Source: an uncultured Rubrivivax sp.
GTDB taxonomy: Bacteria; Pseudomonadota; Gammaproteobacteria; Burkholderiales; Burkholderiaceae_C
DNA: 8,222 bases
NCBI GenBank assembly: GCA_937967345.1
Contig: CALBTN010000304.1
Span: forward strand, 1-8,222
Direction: 5' to 3'
Position numbers and translations under genes: made by a program. This document shows positions 1 to 6,737 of the stretch, piece by piece; the stretch's first letter is position 1, and every line of letters starts with the position of its first letter. The notes below the pieces were generated by a model that was not told the DNA's origin, made no database searches, and worked only from the letters and a program-made list of their open reading frames with translations.

Positions 1-367
1 GCTGCTCGCGCTGGTGCTGTTCCTGTGGACGCCGCCACACTTCTGGAGCCTGGCGATCGCCAACCAGGCCGACTATGCGGCGGCGAACATCCCGATGCTG
101 CCGGTGGTGGCCGGCACCCAGCGCGCGGCGCGCGTGGTCTATGGCAACACCGTGCTGCTGGCGGCGGTGTCGCTGCTGCCGGTGTTCTTCGGTGCCGGCT
201 GGGTCTACCTGCTGGGTGCCGCGGCCGGTGGCCTGCACTTCGTGCGCAAGGCCCGTGCGCTGGCGTTGGAGCCGTCGCGCAAGACCGCGCTGGCGTCGTT
301 CTTCGCCTCGATGGTGCAACTCAGCATCTTGCTGGCGGCGGTGGCAGTCGATGCCGCACTGCGCTGA
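1..367 (+). CDS. ctaB: Protoheme IX farnesyltransferase (heme O synthase), C-terminal part
   Basis: The gene is cut by the left window edge; its last 121 codons are visible, read from base 2. Heme O synthase is an inner-membrane UbiA-type prenyltransferase that adds a farnesyl group to protoheme, the first step towards heme O and heme A for heme-copper oxidases. The recognisable family signature is WTPPHFWSLAI near the start of the visible part, followed by an ADYAAANIPMLPVVAG-like loop and then hydrophobic helices up to the end of the protein. The stop codon lies inside the start of the next gene (Sco family), an overlap of 17 bases, so the two are probably co-transcribed. Together they look like cofactor supply (heme and copper) for the heme-copper protein encoded further downstream. 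Family assignment is firm. The active-site aspartate motifs lie upstream, outside the window. Confidence 0.95.
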   Translation, partial: LLALVLFLWTPPHFWSLAIANQADYAAANIPMLPVVAGTQRAARVVYGNTVLLAAVSLLPVFFGAGWVYLLGAAAGGLHFVRKARALALEPSRKTALASFFASMVQLSILLAAVAVDAALR

Positions 368-1199
368 GCCGACACTTGCTCGACGCCTGCGCGCATTCGC
401 TCTGGCGCTGCTGACCGGTGGCCTCGTTCTCGCGGCGCACGCCGAGTCGCCGTCGGCGCTGGACGAGCGCAGTGCCCTGGCGGCCGGTGAGGCGGCGATC
501 GGGCGCACCCTGCCCGATTACGTGCTGCTCGATCGCCACGGCAAGGAGGTCAGGCTGTCGAGCTACCGCGGCAAGCCGCTGCTGGTCAGCTTCATCTACA
601 CCGGCTGCTTCCAGGTCTGCCCGGCGACCACGCGAGCGCTGCACGAGGCGGTCAAGGGCCTGGACAAGCTGCTGGCGCCGGACCAGTTCAACGTCGTCAG
701 CATCGGCTTCAACCAGCCCTTCGACTCGCCGACTGCGATGCGCGCCTTTGCCGCGCAACATCGCATCGACTACGCCAACTGGGAGTTCCTGAGCCCGCCA
801 CCGGCCATCGTCGCGGCGCTGGCTCGCGACTTCGGCTTCAGTTACGTCGCCACGGCGGGGGGCTTCGACCACGTGCTGGGCGTGACGCTGGTCGACGCGC
901 AGGGCCGAATCCATGCGCAGGTCTACGGCGACCGCATGAACGCCCAGCGCATCGGTGAACCCTTGCGCCAGTTGCTGACCGAAGGGCCCGGCGCGGGCTC
1001 GATGCAACTGGCCGACGTCATCGAGCGCGTGCGCATCCTGTGCACCGTGTACGACCCCGACACCGGCACCTACCGCTACAAGTGGGGGCTGATCTTCGAA
1101 CTGATCGGCGGGTTGGGTTTCTTCATCACCGTGGCCTGGTACTTCATCGCCGAGCGGCGCAACCGGCGGCGCGAGCGCGGTGCGCTGGCGCCGCAGTGA
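351..1199 (+). CDS. SCO1/SenC-family copper chaperone with extra C-terminal membrane helix
   Basis: Predicted 282 aa from ATG 351, the only ATG just before a plausible signal sequence (RRLRAFALALL..., cleavage or anchor near AHA-ES, residues 29-32). Upstream in-frame codons read as a shadow of ctaB. Sco proteins have a thioredoxin fold, bind copper on the outer face of the membrane and help assemble copper sites of respiratory oxidases. The copper-binding CxxxCP motif is present (Cys86, Cys90 in YTGCFQVCP), as is the distal conserved histidine (His174 in GFDHVLG). After the thioredoxin domain comes an LCTVYDP segment (about residue 230) and a hydrophobic helix (about 245-270) ending in an Arg-rich tail. 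Most Sco proteins are near 200 aa and lack this tail helix. The gene overlaps ctaB, and the next gene begins within 10 bases. Family call firm; client protein inferred to be the heme-copper subunit downstream. Confidence 0.93.
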   Translation: MPHCAEPTLARRLRAFALALLTGGLVLAAHAESPSALDERSALAAGEAAIGRTLPDYVLLDRHGKEVRLSSYRGKPLLVSFIYTGCFQVCPATTRALHEAVKGLDKLLAPDQFNVVSIGFNQPFDSPTAMRAFAAQHRIDYANWEFLSPPPAIVAALARDFGFSYVATAGGFDHVLGVTLVDAQGRIHAQVYGDRMNAQRIGEPLRQLLTEGPGAGSMQLADVIERVRILCTVYDPDTGTYRYKWGLIFELIGGLGFFITVAWYFIAERRNRRRERGALAPQ

Positions 1200-1201
1200 G
1201 G
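1198..1201 (+). promoter_or_regulatory. Ribosome binding site deciding the start of the first cytochrome b gene
   Basis: GAGG overlaps the Sco stop codon and lies 5 bases before GTG 1207. This favours GTG 1207 over the earlier in-frame GTG at 1180, which sits inside the Sco reading frame and has no comparable site in front of it. Confidence 0.6.
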
Positions 1202-1206
1202 CGGCG

Positions 1207-2754
1207 GTGGAGCAGGCGCGACAGTGGGGGCTGGCCGGTTGGCGCCGCATCGAGCGACGCTTCGATGCCGCGTTCGGCTCGGCGCTGAATCCGTTGCGGC
1301 ACCTGGGAGCGCTGGGGTTCCTGAGCCTTTGGTTGCTCGCGCTCAGCGGCATCTACCTGTACGCGCTGCTCGACACCTCGGCGGCCGGCGCGTACCGCTC
1401 GATCCACGGCCTTGCGCAGCAGCCGTGGTACTACGGCGGCTGGCTGCGCAGCCTGCACCGCTACGCCGCCGACGCCTTCGTCCTGCTGATGGGCCTGCAT
1501 CTGCTGCGTGAATGGCTGCATGGCCACTACCGCGGCATGCGGCGCTTTTCCTGGCTGACCGGGGTGCCGCTGATCGTCTTCGCCTTTGCCAGCGCGATCG
1601 GCGGCTTCTGGCTCAACTGGGACCAACTCGGCCAGTTCTCCGCGATCGCCACCGCCGAATGGCTGGACGCGCTGCCGCTGCTGGCGGCACCGCTGGCGCG
1701 CAACTTCCTGCGCGTCGACGCGGTCAGCGACCGATTGTTCTCGCTGTTCGTCTTCGTTCATCTGGGCGTGGCGCTGCTGATGGTGTTCGGCCTGTGGTTC
1801 CACGTCCAGCGGCTGACGCGCGCGGCCGTGTTTCCGCCGCGGCGGCTGGCGCTGGCCAGCGCTGCGCTGCTGTGCGCGCTGGCGCTGGCCGCGCCTGTGG
1901 TCAGCCATGCGCCGGCCGATCTGGCCACCGTGCCGGCGGTGCTGGCGCTGGACTGGATCTTGCTGTTCGTGCATCCGCTGACCTACGCCACATCGGCCGG
2001 TGCGGTGTGGTGGGGGGTCGGTGCCGCGCTGCTGTTGCTGGTGGCGCTGCCGTTTCTGCCGCAACCGGCGCGGGCGCCGGTTGCCGTGGTCGATGCGGCC
2101 AATTGCAACGGCTGCCGCCGCTGCTTTGCCGACTGTCCGTACGCCGCCATCACGATGGTGCCGCACCCCAACGGCCGGCCCGGGCGCGAGCTGGCGCAGG
2201 TCGATGCCGATCTTTGCGCAAGCTGCGGCATCTGCGCCGGGTCGTGCCCGTCGTCGACGCCGTTTCGCAGCGTGGCCGAACTGGTCACCGGCATCGACAT
2301 GCCGCAGCTGACCGTCGCCACGCTGCGCCGGCGCCTGCAGCAGGGTTTGAGCGAGCTGCGCAGCGAGCGGCCGATCGTGGTCTTCGGCTGCGACCACGGC
2401 GCGCGCGTTTCCGCGCTGGCCGGCCCCGACGTGGCGCCGTTCAGCTTGATCTGTGCCGGCATGCTGCCGCCATCGTTCGTCGACTACGCGCTGCGCGACG
2501 GTGCGGCCGGCGTGCTGGTCAGCGGCTGCCCGCAAGCTGGCTGCGAGTTCCGCCTCGGCCAGCGTTGGGCCGAACAGCGCTTGCAGCGCCGCCGCGAGCC
2601 GCGCCTGCGCCGCCTGGACGAACCCGAGCGCTTGGCCGTCGCCTGGACCGATGCCGCCGACGTGCCCACGCTGCGCGCGGCGCTGGAACAGCTGCGCCAG
2701 CGGCTGCACACGCTGCCGCAGCCGGCGGCGGCTTTGAGGATTCACCATGGTTGA
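1207..2754 (+). CDS. Cytochrome b – 2x[4Fe-4S] ferredoxin – MvhD-like fusion protein
   Basis: Predicted 515 aa from GTG 1207. Residues 1-285 are a shortened cytochrome b of bc-complex type. Helix-pair histidines for two b hemes are His84/His98 and His185/His199, each pair spaced 14 as in bc1. A further helix pair follows with an LDW motif (249-250) where PEWY stands in normal cytochrome b. Residues 299-348 hold two CxxCxxCxxxCP clusters (Cys300/303/306/310 and Cys337/340/343/347), a bacterial-type ferredoxin. Residues about 388-490 resemble the delta subunit of methyl-viologen hydrogenase (MvhD/FlpD): a cysteine at 395, Cys416 in LICAG, then GVLVSGCPQAGCEF with Cys441 and Cys446. The second Cys of the usual first CxxC is Gly398. 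The fusion should carry electrons between a soluble donor and membrane hemes or quinone, direction unknown. The first 200 residues resemble the cytochrome b encoded at 4809-6737. Domain calls are strong; the function of the whole is inferred. Confidence 0.88.
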   Translation: MEQARQWGLAGWRRIERRFDAAFGSALNPLRHLGALGFLSLWLLALSGIYLYALLDTSAAGAYRSIHGLAQQPWYYGGWLRSLHRYAADAFVLLMGLHLLREWLHGHYRGMRRFSWLTGVPLIVFAFASAIGGFWLNWDQLGQFSAIATAEWLDALPLLAAPLARNFLRVDAVSDRLFSLFVFVHLGVALLMVFGLWFHVQRLTRAAVFPPRRLALASAALLCALALAAPVVSHAPADLATVPAVLALDWILLFVHPLTYATSAGAVWWGVGAALLLLVALPFLPQPARAPVAVVDAANCNGCRRCFADCPYAAITMVPHPNGRPGRELAQVDADLCASCGICAGSCPSSTPFRSVAELVTGIDMPQLTVATLRRRLQQGLSELRSERPIVVFGCDHGARVSALAGPDVAPFSLICAGMLPPSFVDYALRDGAAGVLVSGCPQAGCEFRLGQRWAEQRLQRRREPRLRRLDEPERLAVAWTDAADVPTLRAALEQLRQRLHTLPQPAAALRIHHG

Positions 2755-3280
2755 GCATGCCGCCGCGACCCACCGCCCGCTCGGGGTGGCTGCCTGGACC
2801 GGCCAGGCGCTGCTGTTCGCGGCATTCGCTTTGGTCATCGGCGTGTTCTCGCGCTGGCCGGTCTACCACCACCTCGGCCCCGATCAGGCGGTGATCAAGG
2901 TCAGCTTCGCGCACACCGGCAAGCCGGTGTCCGACTGCCGGCCGCTGAGCGCCGAGGAACTGGCCAAGCTGCCACCAAACATGCGTGCGCCGGTGCGCTG
3001 CCCGCGCGAGCGCTCGCCGGTGACGATGGAAGTCGACATCGGCGGCGTGCCGGTGCTGCGCCGCGTCGCGCAGCCGTCGGGTCTGTCGCGCGATGGTGCG
3101 TCGTCGATGTACCAGCGTGTGCAGGTGCCGGCCGGCGAGCAGCGCGTGGTCGTGCGCATGAACGACGACGTGCGCCACGCCGGCTTCACGCACGAGCGCG
3201 ACGCCGTGGTCAAGCTGGCGCCGGCGCAAATCCTGGTCATCGACTTCGATGCCGAGCAAGGCGGGATCACGCTGCGATGA
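2747..3280 (+). CDS. Conserved-looking single-helix membrane protein of unknown function (possible small subunit)
   Basis: Predicted 177 aa. ATG 2747 overlaps the previous stop by 8 bases and is preceded at 6 bases by GAGGA (2736-2740), so the start is well supported. One membrane helix (about residues 18-35, ALLFAAFALVIGVF) is followed by a soluble domain of about 140 residues, probably on the periplasmic side and rich in short beta-strand-like stretches. Two cysteines (Cys64, Cys85) could pair as a disulfide. The C-terminal part (VPAGEQRVVVRMND, then a conserved-looking VIDFDAEQGG) suggests a beta-sandwich. I do not recognise a named family. Size, topology and position directly before a subunit I-like gene recall the small cupredoxin subunit II of ba3-type oxidases, but the CuA motif (CxxxC plus His/Met) is absent. 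It could be a structural or docking subunit of the complex. This is an inference from context. Confidence 0.8.
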   Translation: MVEHAAATHRPLGVAAWTGQALLFAAFALVIGVFSRWPVYHHLGPDQAVIKVSFAHTGKPVSDCRPLSAEELAKLPPNMRAPVRCPRERSPVTMEVDIGGVPVLRRVAQPSGLSRDGASSMYQRVQVPAGEQRVVVRMNDDVRHAGFTHERDAVVKLAPAQILVIDFDAEQGGITLR

Positions 3281-3382
3281 AGCATGCCGTGACGCACCAC
3301 GCAGTCGTGCCGGGCGCAACCGATGCGCCGCGCGGCGCTGCCTGCGCGGTGCCGGCGGCGCGGGTTGGAAGCAGGGTTGGAT

Positions 3383-3390
3383 GAGGTGAG
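3383..3390 (+). promoter_or_regulatory. Ribosome binding site for the heme-copper subunit I-like gene
   Basis: GAGGTGAG ends 9 bases before ATG 3400. The gap 3281-3399 is the longest within the operon (119 bases). It carries an 8-base direct repeat GGGTTGGA (3362-3369 and 3374-3381) just before this site, with no recognisable promoter or terminator. Confidence 0.55.
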
Positions 3391-3399
3391 ACCTGACGC

Positions 3400-4812
3400 A
3401 TGAGCACGCTGGCCAATCCATCGCCACTGGCGCCACCGCAGCTCGCGGCCGCCGGCGCGGTACACGACTACTCGCTGCCGCTGCCCAGCGCGGCGCAGCG
3501 CGCGCAGGCGCGTGCCTGGTTGTGGCTGGGCCTGCTGGCCCTGGTCGGAGCCGGCGTGTTCTCGATCCTGCTGGTCGCCGCACGCACGCCCGGCGTCAAC
3601 CAGTGGCTGCCGGCGGCGGATTTTTTCCGCGTCGCGCTGGTGGTGCACGTCGACCTGTCGGTGCTGGTGTGGTTTGCCGCGATGGCGGCGATGCTGTGGA
3701 GCCTGATCGCCACGCCGCGCGCCGAAGCCTGGAGCTGGCTCGCGCTGGGCTTGTGCAGTGCCGGGGCGCTGCTGATGTCGCTGGGCGCCTTCGTCTCGCC
3801 CGGCACGCCGATCATGGCCAACTACATCCCGGTGCTCGAAGGCCCGATGTTCATGGCCGGTTTGGCGGCCTTTGCCGCCGGCTTCGCGCTGCAGGTGTTG
3901 CGTGTGCTGTGGGCGGCGCCCAAGCTCAGCGGCACGTTCGGCGGTGCCGATGCGCTGCGTTTCGGGCTGAACGCCGCAGCGGTGTCGGCCGCGGTGGCGT
4001 TGCTGGCCTTTGCCTGGTCGGTGGCGGTGGTGCCGCGCGAACTCGACGCCAAGGGTTACTACGAAATCCTGTTCTGGGGCGGCGGCCATGCGCTGCAGTT
4101 CGCCTGGACGCTGCTGATGCTGGTCGGCTGGCTGTGGCTGGCGCAGGCCTGCGGCGCGCGCGTGCCACTGTCGCCGCGCATCGCGCTGCTGATGTTCGCG
4201 CTGGCGCTGGCCAGCGTGTTCGTCACGCCCTATGCCTACCTGGCGCACGATGTCGCCACGGTCGAACACCGCCGCCTGCACACGCTGGCGATGCGTTTCG
4301 GCGGCGGCGCGGCGATCGTGCCGCTGGCGCTGGCCGTGCTGGTCTCGTTGTGGCCGCTGCGCCAGCTCGACGCCACCCGGCGGCCGCTGCGTGCGGCGCT
4401 GGTGTCGTCGATGCTGTTGTTCGCCGCCGGCGGGCTGATCGGCCTGGCCATCGGCGCCAACAACGTGAAGATTCCGGCGCACTACCACGGCTGCATCGTC
4501 GGCGTCACGCTGGCGCTGATGGGCGTGGTCTACCACCTGCTGCCGCGGCTCGGTTATGCCGCGCCGCGCGGCCGGCTGGCGGTGTGGCAGCCCTACGTGT
4601 ACGGTGCCGGCCAGCTGTTGCACATCATTGGCCTGGTGTGGTCGGGCGGCTACGGCGTGCAGCGCAAGGTGGCCGGCGCCGAGCAGGTGCTGCGCAGCAC
4701 CGGCGAGGTCGCCGGCATGGGGCTGATGGGCCTGGGCGGGCTGCTGGCGATCATCGGCGGCCTGTTGTTCGTGGTGGTGGTGGTGCGCTCGCTGCGCCGG
4801 AGCGCGCCATGA
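3400..4812 (+). CDS. Heme-copper oxidase/NO reductase subunit I-like protein lacking the His-His pair
   Basis: Predicted 470 aa with about 12 membrane helices, the usual size for CcoN or NorB. Heme-copper subunit I proteins bind a low-spin heme and a high-spin heme next to a metal (CuB or FeB) and reduce O2 or NO. Visible ligands are His83 in helix II (VVHVDL, low-spin heme); His230 in helix VI (WGGGHALQF, the single CuB histidine); and His361/His363 in helix X (PAHYHG, high- and low-spin hemes). The helix VII His-His pair is absent and no HH dipeptide exists anywhere in the protein. Counting back from the conserved proline of helix VIII (Pro308), the pair aligns with His283-Asp284 (cbb3 or NOR template). 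Aligning on Pro277 instead gives Tyr-Ala. The position of the helix VI tyrosine of ba3-type enzymes is Phe234, which also replaces the cNOR glutamate. Superfamily membership is firm; activity, O2 or NO, is undecided. Confidence 0.87.
   Translation: MSTLANPSPLAPPQLAAAGAVHDYSLPLPSAAQRAQARAWLWLGLLALVGAGVFSILLVAARTPGVNQWLPAADFFRVALVVHVDLSVLVWFAAMAAMLWSLIATPRAEAWSWLALGLCSAGALLMSLGAFVSPGTPIMANYIPVLEGPMFMAGLAAFAAGFALQVLRVLWAAPKLSGTFGGADALRFGLNAAAVSAAVALLAFAWSVAVVPRELDAKGYYEILFWGGGHALQFAWTLLMLVGWLWLAQACGARVPLSPRIALLMFALALASVFVTPYAYLAHDVATVEHRRLHTLAMRFGGGAAIVPLALAVLVSLWPLRQLDATRRPLRAALVSSMLLFAAGGLIGLAIGANNVKIPAHYHGCIVGVTLALMGVVYHLLPRLGYAAPRGRLAVWQPYVYGAGQLLHIIGLVWSGGYGVQRKVAGAEQVLRSTGEVAGMGLMGLGGLLAIIGGLLFVVVVVRSLRRSAP
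4799..4802 (+). promoter_or_regulatory. Ribosome binding site for the second cytochrome b gene
   Basis: GGAG lies 6 bases before ATG 4809, inside the end of the preceding gene. With the ATGA stop/start overlap (4809-4812) it fixes the start and implies translational coupling. Open frame upstream of 4809 is only a shadow of the subunit I-like gene. Confidence 0.6.
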
Positions 4813-6737
4813 TCGCGCTGCTGCAACGCGGCTTGCGCGGCCTGTTCATGCAGGCTGAAGGCGTCTTCAACCGCGCCTTCGGCGACCGGCTGAACCCGCT
4901 GTACCACCTGGGCTCCACCAGCTTCTATCTGTTCTGGATCGTCGCCGCCACCGGCTTGGTGCTGTACGCGTTCTTCGACACCAGCGTCACCGGCGCTTAC
5001 CGTTCGGTCGAGACGGTGACGCACGCGGCCTGGGGCATCCCCGGCGTGCTGCGCAGCGTGCACCGCTATGCGTCGGACGCCATGGTGCTGTCGATGGTGA
5101 TCCACATGCTGCGCCACTTCGCCTTCGACCGGCTGCGCGGCTTCCGCTCGTTCTCGTGGATCACCGGCGTGCTGCTGATCTGGCTGGTCTACATTGCCGG
5201 GGTCAACGGCTACATGCTGCCGTGGGACCAGCTGGCGCAATTCGTCATCACCGCCAGCTTCGAGTGGCTGGACTGGCTGCCCACCTTCGGCGGCGCGCTG
5301 ATGCGCAACTTCATCTACCCCACCAGCGTCAGCGACCGCTTCTTCTCGCTGCTGGTGTTTATCCACATCGGCGTGCCGCTGTTCACGCTGCTGCTGATGT
5401 GGATCCACGTGCAGCGTGTGCCCAAGGCCAACACCCAACCGCCGCGGCCGATCGCGCTGAGCATCGCGGCGATGCTGCTGGTGCTGTCGGTGGTGCTGCC
5501 GGTGGCCAGCCAGGGCGGGCCGGCCCATCTGGACGTGTCGCCGACCTCGCTCGAGCTCGACTGGTTCTTGCTGCCGGTGCTGCCGTTGATCGACCGCTGG
5601 CCGCTGGCGTGGGTGTGGGCGCTGCTGACCGGTACCAGCGTGCTGCTGTTCGTGCTGCCGTGGCTGCGTTGGCGCCGCGCCGGTGCCAAGGCGGCGCTGC
5701 ACCTGACCGTGCACCCTGGCGCGGTGCCGGTCACGGTGCGCGCGGGCGAGACGCTGCTCGAGGCCGGGCTGCGCGCCGACCTGGCGCTGCAATACGACTG
5801 CCGCTCCGGCGGCTGCGGGCTGTGCGTGTGCACCGTGCTCAATGGCCGCGTCGACCACGGGGCGTACCAGGAGGCCGCGCTGACCGAAGCGATGCGCCGC
5901 CAGGGCCAGGCGCTGATGTGCTGCGCGGTGCCGCTGGAGGACGTCGAGATCGAGGTCGACGAGCTGGCGCCAGTCGGTGGCGCGCGCGCGGTGCGGCGCT
6001 TCGATGCGCGCGTGGTGCAAATGGATGCGCTCACGCCCGACGTCAAGCGGCTGCTGCTGAGCCTGCCCGAGGGCCAGACGCTGCCGTTCGAGGCCGGCCA
6101 GTACCTGAACGTGGTGCTGTCCGACGGGCAGCGCCGCGCGTTCTCCTTTGCCAACGCGCCCCACGACGACGACTTCATCGAGCTGCAGGTGCGGTTGATC
6201 CCCGGCGGGCGCTTCACCACCTACGTCTTCGATCGCATGAAGGTCGGCGACACCGTGCCGCTGGAAGGCCCGCTGGGCCGCTTCACGCTGCGCGACAGTG
6301 AGCGCCCGATCCTGTTCGTGGCCGGTGCCACCGGCTTCGCGCCGATCAAGAGCATCGTCGAGGATGCGTTCCACCGCGGCATCCGCCGCCCGATGGTGCT
6401 GTACTGGGGCGTGCGCCACCGCGACGACCTGTACATGCTCGATCTGGCTGAACGCTGGGCGCGCGAGCACGACAACTTCAAGGTCGTGCCGGTGCTGTCC
6501 GACAGCCATCCGGGCGACGGCTGGACCGGCCGCCGCGGCATGGTGCACGAGGCGATCCTCGAGGACTACCCCGACCTGAGCGGCCACGAAGTCTATGCCT
6601 GCGGCTCGGTCAAGATGGTCGAGGCGGCGGTGCCGGCCTTCCTGGCGCAAGGCCTGGGCGAGACCTTCTGCTTTTCCGACGCCTTCACGCCCTCGCAAGC
6701 CGCGCAGGCGGCTCAGACCGCTCAGGTGGCGCGGTAG
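4809..6737 (+). CDS. Cytochrome b – [2Fe-2S] ferredoxin – FAD/NAD(P) reductase fusion protein
   Basis: Predicted 642 aa. Residues 1-290 are a six-helix cytochrome b. Its b-heme histidines are His85/His99 and His186/His200 (spacing 14). The cytochrome b motif LPW is kept in GYMLPWDQ (137-139), and LDWFLLP (250-256) stands at the PEWY position. Residues about 297-385 are a plant-type [2Fe-2S] ferredoxin (Cys331, Cys336, Cys339, Cys371). Residues about 395-495 form an FAD-binding domain with the RAFS flavin motif (443-446). The rest is a nucleotide-binding domain (GATGFAPIKS at 506-515; YACGS near 596), as in ferredoxin-NAD(P) reductases of the oxygenase-reductase type. The expected path is NAD(P)H to FAD to [2Fe-2S] to b hemes and quinone or a partner; direction is inferred. 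It begins in the stop of the subunit I-like gene (ATGA overlap). The C-terminus is Ala/Gln-rich and overlaps the convergent regulator by 16 bases. Domain calls are strong. Confidence 0.92.
   Translation: MIALLQRGLRGLFMQAEGVFNRAFGDRLNPLYHLGSTSFYLFWIVAATGLVLYAFFDTSVTGAYRSVETVTHAAWGIPGVLRSVHRYASDAMVLSMVIHMLRHFAFDRLRGFRSFSWITGVLLIWLVYIAGVNGYMLPWDQLAQFVITASFEWLDWLPTFGGALMRNFIYPTSVSDRFFSLLVFIHIGVPLFTLLLMWIHVQRVPKANTQPPRPIALSIAAMLLVLSVVLPVASQGGPAHLDVSPTSLELDWFLLPVLPLIDRWPLAWVWALLTGTSVLLFVLPWLRWRRAGAKAALHLTVHPGAVPVTVRAGETLLEAGLRADLALQYDCRSGGCGLCVCTVLNGRVDHGAYQEAALTEAMRRQGQALMCCAVPLEDVEIEVDELAPVGGARAVRRFDARVVQMDALTPDVKRLLLSLPEGQTLPFEAGQYLNVVLSDGQRRAFSFANAPHDDDFIELQVRLIPGGRFTTYVFDRMKVGDTVPLEGPLGRFTLRDSERPILFVAGATGFAPIKSIVEDAFHRGIRRPMVLYWGVRHRDDLYMLDLAERWAREHDNFKVVPVLSDSHPGDGWTGRRGMVHEAILEDYPDLSGHEVYACGSVKMVEAAVPAFLAQGLGETFCFSDAFTPSQAAQAAQTAQVAR

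Noticed and set aside
75..350. A longer N-terminus for the Sco protein from ATG 75
   Set aside because: Residues before 351 are an Arg/Cys/Trp-rich shadow of ctaB. ATG 351 starts just before a normal signal sequence.
1180..1206. GTG 1180 as the start of the first cytochrome b gene
   Set aside because: It lies inside the Sco frame without a ribosome site. GTG 1207 has GAGG at 5 bases and matches the length of the paralog's N-terminus better.
3277..3384. A 35-codon open frame starting in an ATGA overlap with the stop of the 177-aa protein gene
   Set aside because: It has no close ribosome site, no membrane helix or recognisable motif, and a visibly lower third-position GC (about three quarters) than its neighbours. 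It is probably spacer.
4771..4785. Five GTG repeats in a row
   Set aside because: They simply encode five valines in the last membrane helix; too short to treat as a repeat element.
3522..4808. An in-frame upstream extension of the cytochrome b-reductase gene
   Set aside because: This part is antisense-like, Arg/Ala-rich sequence in a different frame of the subunit I-like gene. ATG 4809 has a ribosome site and an ATGA overlap, and starts right where homology begins.
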